64,000 nt of DNA. Origin: Pararge aegeria (lineage: Eukaryota; Arthropoda; Insecta; Lepidoptera; Nymphalidae). Each line of letters opens with the position of its first letter. Within the stretch, counting starts at the first letter, position 1. This document shows positions 32,685 through 44,284 of the stretch, piece after piece. A program made the position numbers and the translations under genes. A model generated the notes under the pieces. That model worked only from the letters and a program-made list of their open reading frames with translations, did no database searches and was not told the origin of the DNA. The stretch lies in assembly GCF_905163445.1 (NCBI RefSeq), contig NC_053190.1, positions 12,588,501-12,652,500 on the forward strand. Reading direction: 5' to 3'.

Positions 32685-34280
32685 TAAAAACAAAACTAAA
32701 TATTTTGAACTGCGATTCAGTGTTTAGCGTTTTTATACTTAGCATTCGATAACATAAGATACATGATGCGAAATAAAATAGCCTATTTTTTATTGAATTC
32801 AGATGAAGTCCAGATGTTGCAATTTTTACTTTCAGTCTTTCCATCGAGACCAGCTTTTAAGTAAAAAAGATGTCAATCATTTATTATAGTTATATATTAC
32901 TACCCGACAGACGTCAGGAATGTTTTCTTTCAGGGCCTGAATTCAATAAAGGATTAGTTTCAGTCCAGGATTTCTAGGATGGATCACTGTAATAGTTTTT
33001 TTTTCTATTTATATCTAGTTTCTACATCTTCATTAGATTTCTCGTTCTCTTAGCAGGATTTAATTTTTTTATTTATCGTATGTGTATGGTTGTTTATTTA
33101 TTCATATACATATGTAAAAATTTAATGTTTTTGTGTAGGTTTTACTTTTTATATATTACTATCGGACACATCACATACATCCATCAATCCTCACAAACTT
33201 TCGCATTTATAATATTAGTAGGATGGTACGGATGCATTTGTGAAGAGTTATGTCCTTTATCTCCGACAGTATTTATTAAATCCTTATTAAAATAAGACAA
33301 TAAATGCTTGATAGTATTCACTTTCAAATAAAAAAAGAATTATTAGAATCGGTTCAAATTTAACGGAGTTATGAAGTAAAATTGATAAACAATTTCATCC
33401 CATTTTTCGGAGGAAGAAAGAAGAAATTTTCAAAATATATTAAATGTACAGAAATCTTCCAGTTACAGTTTTATTATAAGTATAGATAAACGTGTTTGTT
33501 TAAAATGTATATACTTATTTAGCATGCATGGTAGGTACCTTGCATGTGTAGCCATTTTATTCTTAAGAGATCGATAAATCAAACTTATAAATAATTAATC
33601 TTGCTTTATTATAAATGTTTTGGTATTGTTTTATTGTGCTAACAATAACAGAATATTCACGAATTCGAATCAATTTTCGATACGGACTTTTTCCTGTCAT
33701 AACGATTAAAAATCAATGACGAATAATTGCATCCATCTTAAAATATTATCATGCGAAAATATTGCTGGATTATTCATAGCGAATCCATAATCTCGTACTC
33801 ACGATCGAATAATATTGTAATCGACGCGGCATTCATTACGAGAATTTCAGCGAAAGCTTGCTTGGTATATCGAAAAGGTATCTTGTTAAATTTGAGGATT
33901 AAAATTTAAATCGAGTCCGCAGCGAATACGTGAAACGAAATAAGTATGAATATGAATGGAAAATCAGACAAGCACTGCGGCAACGGGCTTGGAATTATTA
34001 ACTTTTGGAGAGCTCTCGGCGGCGCCAGGGTACCGACATTTTAACAATCGCCCCCTAGAGGCTAGGCTGTCTTACACTAACGTGGATCGTTCGCGGTGAT
34101 TTTCTACGCTTTTATACACCGAATATAAAAATGCAGAAGATTTTCTCTTATCTAGGTGTTTTTCATCGATGATTACGCATAGATTCTAATTGTGTAGATA
34201 ACCTTCAGCCCAGACCAAAATTTTAGTCATAATATGATGAATGTGTAGACAGAAAAAACTCAGTTAAAAAGAAAACAAAT
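32685..34280. other. Non-coding; decayed Helitron pieces at about 33180-33490
   Basis: CTTTCGCATTTATAATATTA followed by GTAGGAT (33198-33224) is an inverted Helitron 5' end. GATAAACAATTTCATCCC (about 33391) and the ATTTTCAAAATATATT block resemble Helitron interiors known in Lepidoptera. From 33640 to 34200 the DNA is more complex and matches no repeat here, so it may be single-copy. Confidence 0.4.
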
Positions 34281-34505
34281 TTATGACGGCACTACACACT
34301 TCGCTAACTAGCCCCAAAGTTAGCGTAGCTTGTAACTTGTTATTGTTGTTATGTTATTAAATATTTATAATATACAAATAAACACCCAGACACTGTAAAA
34401 CATTCATGTATATGACACAAACATTTTCCAGTCAGTTGTGGGAATCGAACCCACAGCCTTGACTCAGAAAGCAGGGTCGCTGCCCACTGCACCAATCGGT
34501 CGTCA
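34281..34505 (-). mobile_element. SINE A copy 8
   Basis: Head and B-box (GGTTCGATTCC) intact, with TGGTGCAGTGGGCAGCGACC at the 5' side. The mid-body is shortened and duplicated around TTGTTATTGTTGTTATG. The TATTTA tail is absent. Confidence 0.88.
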
Positions 34506-34506
34506 C

Positions 34507-36010
34507 ACTACGTTATTTTTAAATTTACTTACACTTTAAAAATAACTCGTAATAAGTGGAATTTACTGAGTTGAAAAAGAAGCTTTTGTATTATATTGAA
34601 TCCCATTAAAAAACTAAGTAAATTCCAAACCCAACAAAGTTTTTCTTTGTAGCAGTAGTGAGCAGCATGCGAAAAATATTTTAAGTGTTGGAAAGGTAAG
34701 AATTAGCAATACGTAAATTCCTTTTAATATTAGTTAAAATATGAGTAAAAAAAGGTCTTATGGCATATATCTATATGGCAAGTTAATTAATTATGCCAAA
34801 ATATATTTTATTGAAAAACAAAAATATCTCGTGGAACTGATTTATTTCCTACTCGTCGCTTATGCTGCAGTAGTGAAGTGATATCTCAACTAGAAGAAAG
34901 AAAGTTCAAGCTGGGTCGTAAAGTAACATAAAAATGCTAAAGCTATTTATACAGCACTTATAGCTGACTATTTTTATTATCTCCTCCAGTTAGCTTATAG
35001 TTCTATTCCATGAAAGTTAAGGATATTATGTACAAAAATGGTAGATTTTATATATATACATAAATAAAGTGCAAAGCAAGTGGTTTTATTTCGGTGTAAA
35101 GTGGGATTGCACTAATTTTACTACTAAAAATGCAAAACTTTGGTGGATGTTTGATACTCAAGCATGCTAAAACAGCTGGACATATCTGGATAAAAACACA
35201 GAAATAGCAATTCTTTGAAATAGCACATAAGCTACTTTTCATCCCAGAAAAACTAAGGGTTCCCGCGGAATTTGTAAGTTCAGGGGTCAGAGAATAACAT
35301 AAGCATACACATCAAAACTTCAGCGCGGACAAAGTTTGGTCAATTTCTAGTAAATTTGTAAAACTAAGTTGCTACAAAGAGATTGGATTGCCTATAATTC
35401 ACTGACCTCTGCGGGAATATTATTTTCGTAGAGTCATTAAAGTATGTATCGCCAATCGATAGACATGTCTATTCGGAGGTTAAATAGGCTCACCAGAGCC
35501 TATTGAATGATTTTTATGTAATATTTTGAAATAGTCAAGAGGAGCTACGCCAACAATTTGGTACGAGCGTACCATATAATTTGGATAAAAAGGACCGGTC
35601 GACTGCGCGCACCGAATTTCAAGTGCCGCATCGTTAGCGAGTAGGTACTACAGACTGACGAAATATTTTTATGTTATAACCAAATAACCAGCATTTAGGA
35701 TAGTTTATTTCTTGTCAGTGTCAAACAAATGATTAAGATGCATCTATTTTCTTTTGGCATGAAAGTATCAATTGATATTTTAATCTTTTACCAATAAAAG
35801 TACATATTTCATTTTTATATTTGTGTACACAACCAAACCATCTATGAAAACTGGAGGAGTTCTCGTCGTACCACGCCCAGTAAAGGATTCCGTAGTGTAG
35901 TTTTTGCATCTATAGAGCATATTGAAGACATGCATTATCTAACAAAGAGAACAAAGTTGCAGGTAACAATAGGTTTTCTATAAGCTTTCTTTTAGTAAGA
36001 AAACATGAGC
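34507..36010. other. Non-coding, no recognised feature
   Basis: No recurring repeat and no domain-bearing frame. Confidence 0.4.
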
Positions 36011-36058
36011 TTATTGCAAAACTTAATCAAAATGCCATTTGATTAAGTTTTGCAATAA
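36011..36058. repeat. Perfect inverted repeat, 21-bp arms, 6-base loop
   Basis: Arms 36011-36031 and 36038-36058 are exact reverse complements (TTATTGCAAAACTTAATCAA plus one A). The loop is ATGCCA. No second copy in the window. Confidence 0.95.
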
Positions 36059-36385
36059 AGTTTCAAGTTTTTATGAGTTATTTTAAGCCAAACAAACTAA
36101 TATTACCCAAAAGATGACAAAGTAGGTATAAACATTAAGGCACCGTCGAGTCTACATAAAATGGTGGCAGAAATGTAACCGTCAGCCGCAGGTGATAACT
36201 GGATCGCGTAATTAGAAACTGACATGCTGTTAATAACTGAACCGAGTTTGACACCCGTGCTACGCCGCCACCCCAACTCAGATATCTTTAACTACTCTTT
36301 ACGAAGTAGTTGGGAGTGTCTAAATTCTAATTAAACCTTTAACTAAGACTAATCTGTAAATGTTTTAGTAGCTTTTTAACACTAT

Positions 36386-36617
36386 TTGTTATATTATATG
36401 ACAATGTTGATTACGAAAGTGGGTCTATCTGTTTTTTTTTATGTATGCTTGGCTCAACCTTCACCAAATTGGAGACGGACTTATGATACTTTGTATCCTG
36501 ATAGGCACACACACACACAATCGTTACCTGTCACTGATTATAGCTTGGATCCTGTAGATGGATACTGCATAATTATAAACCCAAATGAACGCGGTCGAAG
36601 TCGCGGGCATCAGCTAA
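36386..36617 (+). mobile_element. Diverged Helitron remnant
   Basis: ATTACGAAAGTGGGTCTATC near the start and AACGCGGTCGAAGTCGCGGG followed by CATCAGCTAA at the end mirror Helitron termini. CTAG has become CTAA. A CA run lies inside (36507-36520). A 95-codon frame across it is incidental. Confidence 0.5.
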
Positions 36618-36619
36618 TA

Positions 36620-39430
36620 TATGTTACCAAACTACAGCTAGATAACAAACATTTATTTTCTCTATCTTCTTGAAGATGAAGATCTCTTCATAAAATAAAT
36701 GCAACCAAATTTTTATTTATTTAATTTATATAAAATACGATACTATTTTGATTAGATATTTCTGTCATGATTTCCGTTTAACAGTTTGCAGTCAAGAAAA
36801 GTAGGCGCCTATCTACTTTGTTAACAAAAAAACTCAATATAACGGGCGATATATAAGTATTTTATTTTATATTTATGACGTTTATAGAGGTAAATAGAAT
36901 AACAATTTAATTTACGATGTTATAGAGTCTACACTTAACCTTAATAAGTGTTTAGTCTAGCAGATTTCGCCCACACGTATATCAATTCCCGGCTTAAGTC
37001 GTCGGACCGTTGGATATTATTAAAACCTCAACCGGACCTAAGCGCAAAGGCTTCTAATTAACTTCGGTCACCGAGACTGAGCAGCTGTTTCAAAATAATA
37101 CCTTCTGGCGATGGTGCCTTGGTACTTGCCGGTAATATGTAGAGATTAACGAGATGTTTTATCCCCCTTTTTTCGAAAGGACAGGAGTACAGTGAGTCAA
37201 TAATTAGAAGTGTTACGAAGTTAGTTAGATTTTAGGTGATTTTATCTGTAGTTTAGCTTTTAATTCATAATAGTCAAAATAGTTTAATTGCAAGTGTCAC
37301 AATCTATTTACGCCTTACATCCTTAATCTTTTTTCTATTGGCTCAGTAATCTGTGACCTAACCTTTCATGTATACTGAAGTAATGTTTGCCTCGGTCTAT
37401 TTTTAAAAATTGTGTAACAGAAGTATTTCACTATTATAAATACTGTTATACCGTCCGTCTTTATACAGCACTTTATATGTTAGCACTTGAATAGTATATA
37501 CGAGTATTAATAGTATTTATAGTATTAAAAACATATTTCAACACAGAATAATTAAGTTGGCAGACCGCGGGTAAATGTTCAGGTAGTATATTACACGAGG
37601 TAGCGCGTTTTCAAACAACATCAATAACTCTTCGTCCGCACCATTGTTTCAACGCAGTCCATTCCAAACATACAAACTTTGCAGACGAATTTGATTTTGA
37701 CGTTGTAGGTAGTATTTGGTGTTTTGCACATGTGTACATATAAATACGTTCACCATATTATGTTTATTGTAAACGAATTTACAAGTATATGTTAGCATGT
37801 GTATATATAATATAATGTCTATATCGAGTATTTAAGGGGTTTTAAAAAAATTTATTTATCTGATATCATATTAACAGTAACTATGTAAATAAATATTTAA
37901 TATTATATTGGAGTTGTGTATACACTTATGAATAAGCTTTAATTTTTTATTTACGCTTTAAAGTGAGTTGCAAAAGATTCACGTCCAAAAATGTTTATAT
38001 ACGAGTAAGTTGATCTATAAGACACGAATAATACGATTCTTGAAGACATAATTCACCTTTAACCAAAACCTTAATCCCACCTGGTGTTATTTAACTATCC
38101 TGCACCTATTTTCCCTTTTAGTAATATTATTATTGTATTTTTTATTATTTTTGTGTAACTATTTAATTTAATGATTTAATTAATAATTTTTATGTTAAAG
38201 CTGCACCACAACGGTTTTTTTAATGTCAATGAAAGTTTGCTACAAACAAAACCGTAATTGTCAAGTGAATTTATACTCATACTCATTCTTTGAAATGAAT
38301 GTTAAAATGTAAATTGTTGTTGTTGGAATAGAGCAACTGCTGAGTTTCTTGCCGACTTCTTCTCGAAAAAATCTGACTTCCGAATTGGAGGTAGAGTCAT
38401 TACAAAAGCAAACAAGGCATATGAAAATTGCTTGGCATACGCCTTCATATTGAGCATAATATATACATTCTAATCTGCTTCTATACGGTTTTATAGACTA
38501 TTGTTTTCACATTATGCTAGTGGTAAAACAATAATCAAATAAAATGTAGAACTTGAGTTTATTTTTGCTATAATCACTAGCATAATAATAGGGTATAATA
38601 ACCTAATTTTGGATTTTTTCGGCTTTTCCAAAGAATCAGATCCCGATCCTTGATCCGTCGACAATGCTAAACGCTAAAATAATGAAGCAGTTAGTATTTA
38701 GAATATGTACGTACCTGTGTGGATATTTAATATTCTGGAAACAATGTGAACAAATCCTTGTCTACGCCATTGTTTAACCCCATTCTAAACATTGAAACTT
38801 TACAGACGAATGATATCGCCATATAACGCCCCAACTGCTACCTACTGCATATGTAGCATTCACTGTTATATTATATACAAAATGTATTGGATACATTATG
38901 TATTTGAACGAACGAACGTGAATGCATGTTAAAAGCATCTTTATTACTGAATATGGCTTACTTATTTTAGTAAGCCAAGCTAAGTAAGCGAATGTTACGT
39001 TGCGACTATAAATATTGAAAAAAGGTACTAACCGAATATAACCTAAGGGCACTTGAATAGTTACATTCTAACTAGTTAAGATGCTAGTAGTAGTAGCATA
39101 GGGAGGATTATATAGTCGTTCAAACATAATTTAATGCTGTTTGGATAAAATTTTATATCAGATTCTCATTAGTGGTCAACATATATTTTTTTATTAGCTC
39201 ATTTTAAAACATATTTTTATACTAGCTAGAATAAGCTAAAAATAACCAATAAAATACTTTTAAAAACCGGTTAGCCTAGTGATTCACATTTCGGCTTCCC
39301 TTACGGGTAAACGAAGCTCAAACCTTTAACTTTAAGGAGTTTTAACATTTTTTAAATTTAAACAGCTTGCTTTAACTTTGAAGGAAAACATACAAAACAA
39401 TACAATACAATACTACAAGATACATACAAG
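36620..39430. other. Non-coding; LINE 3' UTR fragment at 38320-38420
   Basis: At 38320-38420 (plus) GAATAGAGCAACTGCTGAGT, TTCTTGCCGACTTCTTCTC and GGAGGTAGAGTCATTACAAA match the UTRs at 44100-44280 and 56225-56425. The remainder is AT-rich with no recognised elements or genes. Confidence 0.5.
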
Positions 39431-39436
39431 ATACAT

Positions 39437-39772
39437 TTCGGAGAGTGTGCACAGGAGCTGTTCAATTTGGTTATCTCCTTTCTACCATCGAACTGCGAGG
39501 TACCGAAAGAATCTGCACCGTTACGTTGTTGGAATACCATCAACACGTACGAAGCGTTTTGCTTCTTCCTTTCTGATCCGCACCGCAAAGGGCTGGAATG
39601 CCCTCCCATCTTCCGTCTTCCCCGATACCTATAATCTGGGTACCTTCAAATCAAGAGTGAATAGGCATCTTCTAGGCAAGCGCGCTTCATCTTGGGCTGC
39701 AAAATTTCTTACCATCAGGTGTGATTGCAGTCAAGCACTTCTTGCAGTCTATTTATTTATTAAAAAAAAAAA
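39437..39772 (+). mobile_element. CR1-like LINE 3' end, frameshifted and with lost stop
   Basis: Begins in one frame (FGECAQELFNLV from 39437), then shifts frame before PFYHRTARYRKNLHRYVVGI (39477 on) and continues TRTKRFASSFLIRTAKGWNA to RVNRHLLGKRASS. Where the copy at 25130 has a TAG stop, this one has TGG, and the frame runs on through the 3' UTR. It ends in a short A run (39764-39772). A dead, 5'-truncated copy of the same family. Confidence 0.78.
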
Positions 39773-39830
39773 TCACGATGGGAATGGTAACCTGCTTGCC
39801 TGTGAATTAATACTCCATAATATAATCAAG

Positions 39831-40252
39831 TTATATTGCTAAAATGGAAATGGGCAGGTCATGTTTGCAGAGCAAATACCATTTCATGGACGAAAATATT
39901 GACAGAGTGGCTGCCACGGAATAAGAAAAGGAAAAGAGGAAGACCAAGGAAACGCTGGGCGGACGTTTTTACTCAAGTTTGTGGACCTTTGTGGATGAGA
40001 AACGCTAAGGAAAGAAGGGAATGGAGAGAGCTGGGGGAGGCCTACGCCAGAGAGGCGACTTCTACCACAACACAACAAAACAAATAAGAATTGGAGACTA
40101 GCTATTAAATAAATGTAATGAAATTAAATATGTAATTTGTTAAAATATGTATAAATTTAATTATGTTATGTAGTTTAATTATGTGAATAAATGTAATATG
40201 TATTTCTATATTTATTGGTAGTAGAATAAATGGCTTTTTATTTTATTTTATT
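39831..40252 (+). mobile_element. 5'-truncated RTE-type LINE with 13-bp TSD
   Basis: Open from the left border to TAA at 40085-40087. Reads WKWAGHVCRANTISWTKILT, then EWLPRNKKRKRGRPRKRWAD and WRELGEAYAREA. The pattern WAGH...W...(K/R)RGRP..RW.D followed by a W..LGEAY motif is the C terminus of RTE-like reverse transcriptases. A 3' UTR ends in a TTTTA-rich repeat. TAATATAATCAAG occurs at 39818-39830 and 40253-40265, a perfect 13-bp target-site duplication fixing both borders. No catalytic domain is included. Confidence 0.9.
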
Positions 40253-40265
40253 TAATATAATCAAG

Positions 40266-40382
40266 GGTGGTGCTTACCAATCTCGGTCAGCGTAGTGGAC
40301 TACAGTCTACAGCACTTCTCATACTAAAAGGAGACCCGTGCTTTGTAGTTGGCCGGTAATGAGCTGATAATAAAGACAATGC
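40266..40382 (+). mobile_element. SINE B 3' fragment
   Basis: TGCTTACCAATCTCGGTCAG, GCGTAGTGGACTACAG, CACTTCTCATA and GGAGACCCGTGCTTTGTAGT match the 3' half of SINE B. It starts right at the TSD of the RTE insertion, which probably landed beside or inside it. Confidence 0.7.
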
Positions 40383-41699
40383 CGACTTTTTAAATTCAAT
40401 AGGAATCCTTTTTTCCGAGAATTAAATAATTCCTTGAACAAAATCAAAAATATAGTTTTACAGGTAGAGAAAATTATGGAGTTGAACTGAAGTGCTAAGG
40501 GTTCTGTCACAAAATAAAATAAAATACTGTAAGTATTTTATATAAATAAAATGCATGTATAATATTTTGCATGTAATATTTTGCATTTTATAAAATACTG
40601 TAAGTATTTTATTCCTTACTAATATTATACATGCAAAAGTGATTTGGTTTGTTTATTTTTAAATCACGTAGCAGCAAAGATTGATTTATTGCATAAAGAT
40701 TAACATTTAAAGTTTAATATTGAAAAAAGTCAAAGTTTGAATCGAGCGTTGAGCCTCACGAAAAAGGTTACAAATTTTGCACTCTGTGTCTCTTTTGGAA
40801 AAGGATACATAGTCTATATTGAAACAAAATCCACGCTTTTGTTTTGTTTCCCAACCATTTCCATCCATTCAAATTTTGCAGACCGTTATTACATTTTATT
40901 CGAAATGTCTTTTATGATATTAAATATTACGGGTTTATACATTAACATTACATTACATTTATTTTGGCTTTTTAATTATCGATATTATGTATACAACTGT
41001 GTTACTTAGAACAGTTCTCATTTCATCAGTTGAAACGCTGAGCTCAAAACCGAAAAGTTTTGACAGTGATAACCACAAAGTGTTTTGTTTTATACCTTTA
41101 TTTATATAAAAACAACCCATGAAGATGAATAGTACAAATTAATCTTAATGCAAATTAAATAATAATTTAATTTGTTTTTTATTTTCAACTTTGCATGAAA
41201 TCAATTTTGTCTTATTTGAATTTTTACTATTTTTTTATTTTATGCTTTGTATCTAATCATATATTTTGTTCGTTTAATTTACTTTTTATTAATGTTATTG
41301 TTAGCTTTTTATGGTAACATAAAATAGCAGTACTACATCTTTGAAATAGTTTTGATAGCCTGAATGAAATTTTATTCATTTGCCTACACTGGATACACTT
41401 CTATCTTGTTTGTGTAGTTGTAAGCTAGTTTAACACTATTCATTGCATGCGGTGTTTACCTGTAAGTAGATTAACATTTTGTCTTCATACCGTATAAGTT
41501 AGTTTAAACTGTTTTTTTGGAAATGTAAAGCTGTTGGTAAAACAAATTAAGGAAAAAAAAAATGCAAATATTTGTTATCTCTTACCTTACATCAAAATTG
41601 GTACTGCACATAATACGAGCTACTGTAAATCATTTCAAGGAATCGTATCCAGCAGAGTATTTCAATCGGTTGACAAAAGTACCATAATTTAAAAACATA
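40383..41699. repeat. Non-coding; symmetric AT-rich inverted repeat at 40521-40611
   Basis: AAAATACTGTAAGTATTTTA occurs at 40521-40540 and again at 40592-40611, each itself palindromic. Between them ATAAAATGCA and TGCATTTTAT mirror each other. The whole folds into a cruciform-like 91-bp unit. The rest is AT-rich and featureless. Confidence 0.7.
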
Positions 41700-42036
41700 G
41701 CCTGCTTTGAATGTAAAAAAAATCCTATTATAATATTAAGGATTATTTAAACGATAAAAAAGCTTGGGTGTGAATTGCTCTAGCTTCATAGCTTAATTTA
41801 AATTTACTGGAAGATGGTGATAACAAAAAAATAAATTTACCCGGCTAAGTTTGTTGTGGGCTCTTCTTAGACCAGGGCGCGTTTGGAACCCTCGTAGCTT
41901 TAGATTTAAGTTGGCGAACAAAGTTATCACCATCCCGTTACAATTATGTAAACAAATATGTATGAACGCTTCATAAGTGCCTGTGATAGGCCTACATGAA
42001 TAAAGAATTTTTGAATTTGAATTTGAATTTGAATTT
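41700..42036 (+). mobile_element. LINE 3' end with (GAATTT)n tail
   Basis: A remnant of the C-terminal frame (TATTTAAACGATAAAAAAGC then TTGGGTGTGA) is followed by the UTR blocks ACCCGGCTAAGTTTGTTG, CAGGGCGCGTTTGGAACCCT, CATAAGTGCCTGTGATAGGC and AATAAAG. It ends in five GAATTT-type units (about 42007-42036). Same family as 6431-6800. Confidence 0.8.
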
Positions 42037-42039
42037 GTA

Positions 42040-43580
42040 CGAAAGTGTGTTAATGGGATTATAAATATTTAACGGAACAAAACCAGTCTCAATATCACAT
42101 TAGGTGTATTTAATCCCGATCCGGTTGTGAATGAAGAATATGTATCGTTTAACAATTAAAAATATGATATCAAAGCTGAAATCCCTTCACGGTTCATGTC
42201 ATATAAAATCACGAAGTGTGGATAATATCTATGAAAAGGAATAGGATCAATAATTCCCTTATCCATTGTCATAAACGGCAGATTTAACAAAGAAGGGCAC
42301 CGAACCAGTTTACGCCCCTCGCAATCCCTTTTCACGGTACAATACCTCCCGAGATATTTCTCTAAGAATTTTATTCTTGTTAATTAAGAATTGGTACGGA
42401 TAACGAGATTATCTCACGGTATTTAATTGAAGATCAGTGTTTAAAGAACCGTTGAACAACAAAGTGAGAATCACTTGTTAAAATACTGAGTAATTTTTGA
42501 CATTTTCTTTTTATTTTTCTTAAATTAGATACCTAATTGGCTATTTATTAAGTGGAGATGGAACAATTATAGGGTAATTTACCGATACATTTTCTTTCAA
42601 AATCAATAAAACTTTTAGCATTTAAAACATACCTATTACTCATGAAGGCATAATTATTTAAAACGATGAATTTAAAATGCGAGAACTGATTTCCCAGTGG
42701 TATTATGCTAAGATCTTTGCAACATAATTTTGCATAGCATTTGAATAATGAGAAAAAAAATTACACCCAAGCTTTCTACGACTTTTCACATTTGCAAATG
42801 GCGTTATACTAGCTACAATTAATCTATATGAGATAAGAAGACTACATTATGCCAAAAACCTCCATAATGTTTATAGTTGTAGTCTTCTTTTTAGGGTTTC
42901 TGATTAAATAATTGCTTCCTTGCGTAATCTCAAAACTGTGCGATTAAATTCAACATCATCATCATCATTAGCACACCACCCTGCTTTAACGCGGGATGGT
43001 GGGCTCCAAGGATTATCATCCCGTCATCCTAGTAGTAATAACAAACACAGGAGTGAATACCGCCAATTTCCTAACACCGAGTTGGTACTGAGTGTTTTTA
43101 ACCGAAAAACGCAATACCTAACAATTCTTGGTCCAAACGGGGAATAGACCCGTCATTGAATATGATTACCGTTGGAATAACGAGGCGAATAAGGTTCAGA
43201 ATCATTAAAAACTAACCATATTGAAAACTGTGAATCATTGAATGCTGGGCATAGTAGGGATGTAGAGCTTAAACCAGCCACGCTGTTCCAAAGTTTCTTC
43301 AATATACCGCGCCAATTCGCTAACTACAGTCTAGGACTATAGATTCATAAACCCCTGATATTTTAAGCCTAGCCATGGAATTGAACTTAGGCCCACGTGA
43401 TTTGTGGCATATGCTGACTACTAAACCAACAAAACAGTTGAGGCATCTAACTACTAGGAAAACATAAACGTACTTGATTATACAGAACATTAATACCGAA
43501 TATCTTGCTAATTATAAACAGGAACAAGATAGGTGACAGCCAAGAAGAGCCGTATTGATTAACTCTCACTATCGCACGAG
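42040..43580. other. Non-coding, no recognised feature
   Basis: A CAT trinucleotide run lies at about 42955-42968. A less AT-rich patch follows, with no element I recognise. A 75-codon frame (42920-43147) is not convincing. Confidence 0.4.
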
Positions 43581-43890
43581 GTCAGTTGCGCGCGGCTTCA
43601 CTGGGGCACTGGTGCAGTCGGTGCATAGTCAGTACCATGCTGTGTTGCAACCAACATCACCTGCATTTATCTGAAACAAAGGATACCATTCCTATCATCG
43701 ATAACGTGAAGTTAAAACTATCGCGAAACATCCAGATATCGCGTTTGTATCTTGAAAAGTGGCCTACGGATTTTGAACACAAAATGAACCTTATATTCAA
43801 AGTGATACGCAGTAGAAGTTTTTTATTTAACAAAACACTATATTGTGAAAAGCTAAAACTAAACTGAACCATGCGTATGTTTATTCAAAA
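43581..43890 (+). other. Possible first exon or promoter-proximal segment
   Basis: TCAGTT at about 43581 fits the arthropod initiator. The next 60 bases are unusually GC-rich for the window. A 93-codon frame (43586-43867) follows, rich in Cys/His near its start (CCNQHHLHL) and basic toward its end (VIRSRSFLF), with no known domain. GTGAGT at 43891-43896 is a consensus splice donor just past the frame. Together these could mark a short first exon. Each signal is weak and common by chance, and I do not recognise the peptide. Confidence 0.15.
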
Positions 43891-44099
43891 GTGAGTCACA
43901 ATCTTCTGACGGATAAATTAGGTCAGAAATCTAGTCAATAGTGCAGGGCCTTTGAATCCAAAAAGCTCAGTGTATATTAGACATAAGTTTGAAAACACAA
44001 TATGTTTCATAGAACTTTATATATTACGTATTATATACGATATTTTTATGTTTAAAAATATCTAAAAATATCTCTCACAAAACAGATAAGTTCTAAAGA

Positions 44100-44280
44100 T
44101 TATAAAATGACGTTGGAAAAGAGCAATCAGCTGAGTTTCTAGCCGGCTCTTCTCAGTGGAATCTGCCTTCTGAACCGATGGTAGAGTCACTACAAACAGA
44201 CTGACTTGACGTTTCTATAGTGCATAAAAACTAGGCCTACTTAAAATAAATGTATGTTTTTTGATTTTGAATTCGCATAT
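44100..44280 (+). mobile_element. LINE 3' UTR fragment
   Basis: GTTGGAAAAGAGCAATC, GCTGAGTTTCTAGCCGGCTC, TTCTCAGTGGAATCTGCCTT, GTAGAGTCACTACAAACAGA and TAGGCCTACTTAAAATAAAT, ending in a TTTTGATTTTGAATT tail. Near-identical order at 56225-56425. Confidence 0.75.
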
Positions 44281-44284
44281 ATGG

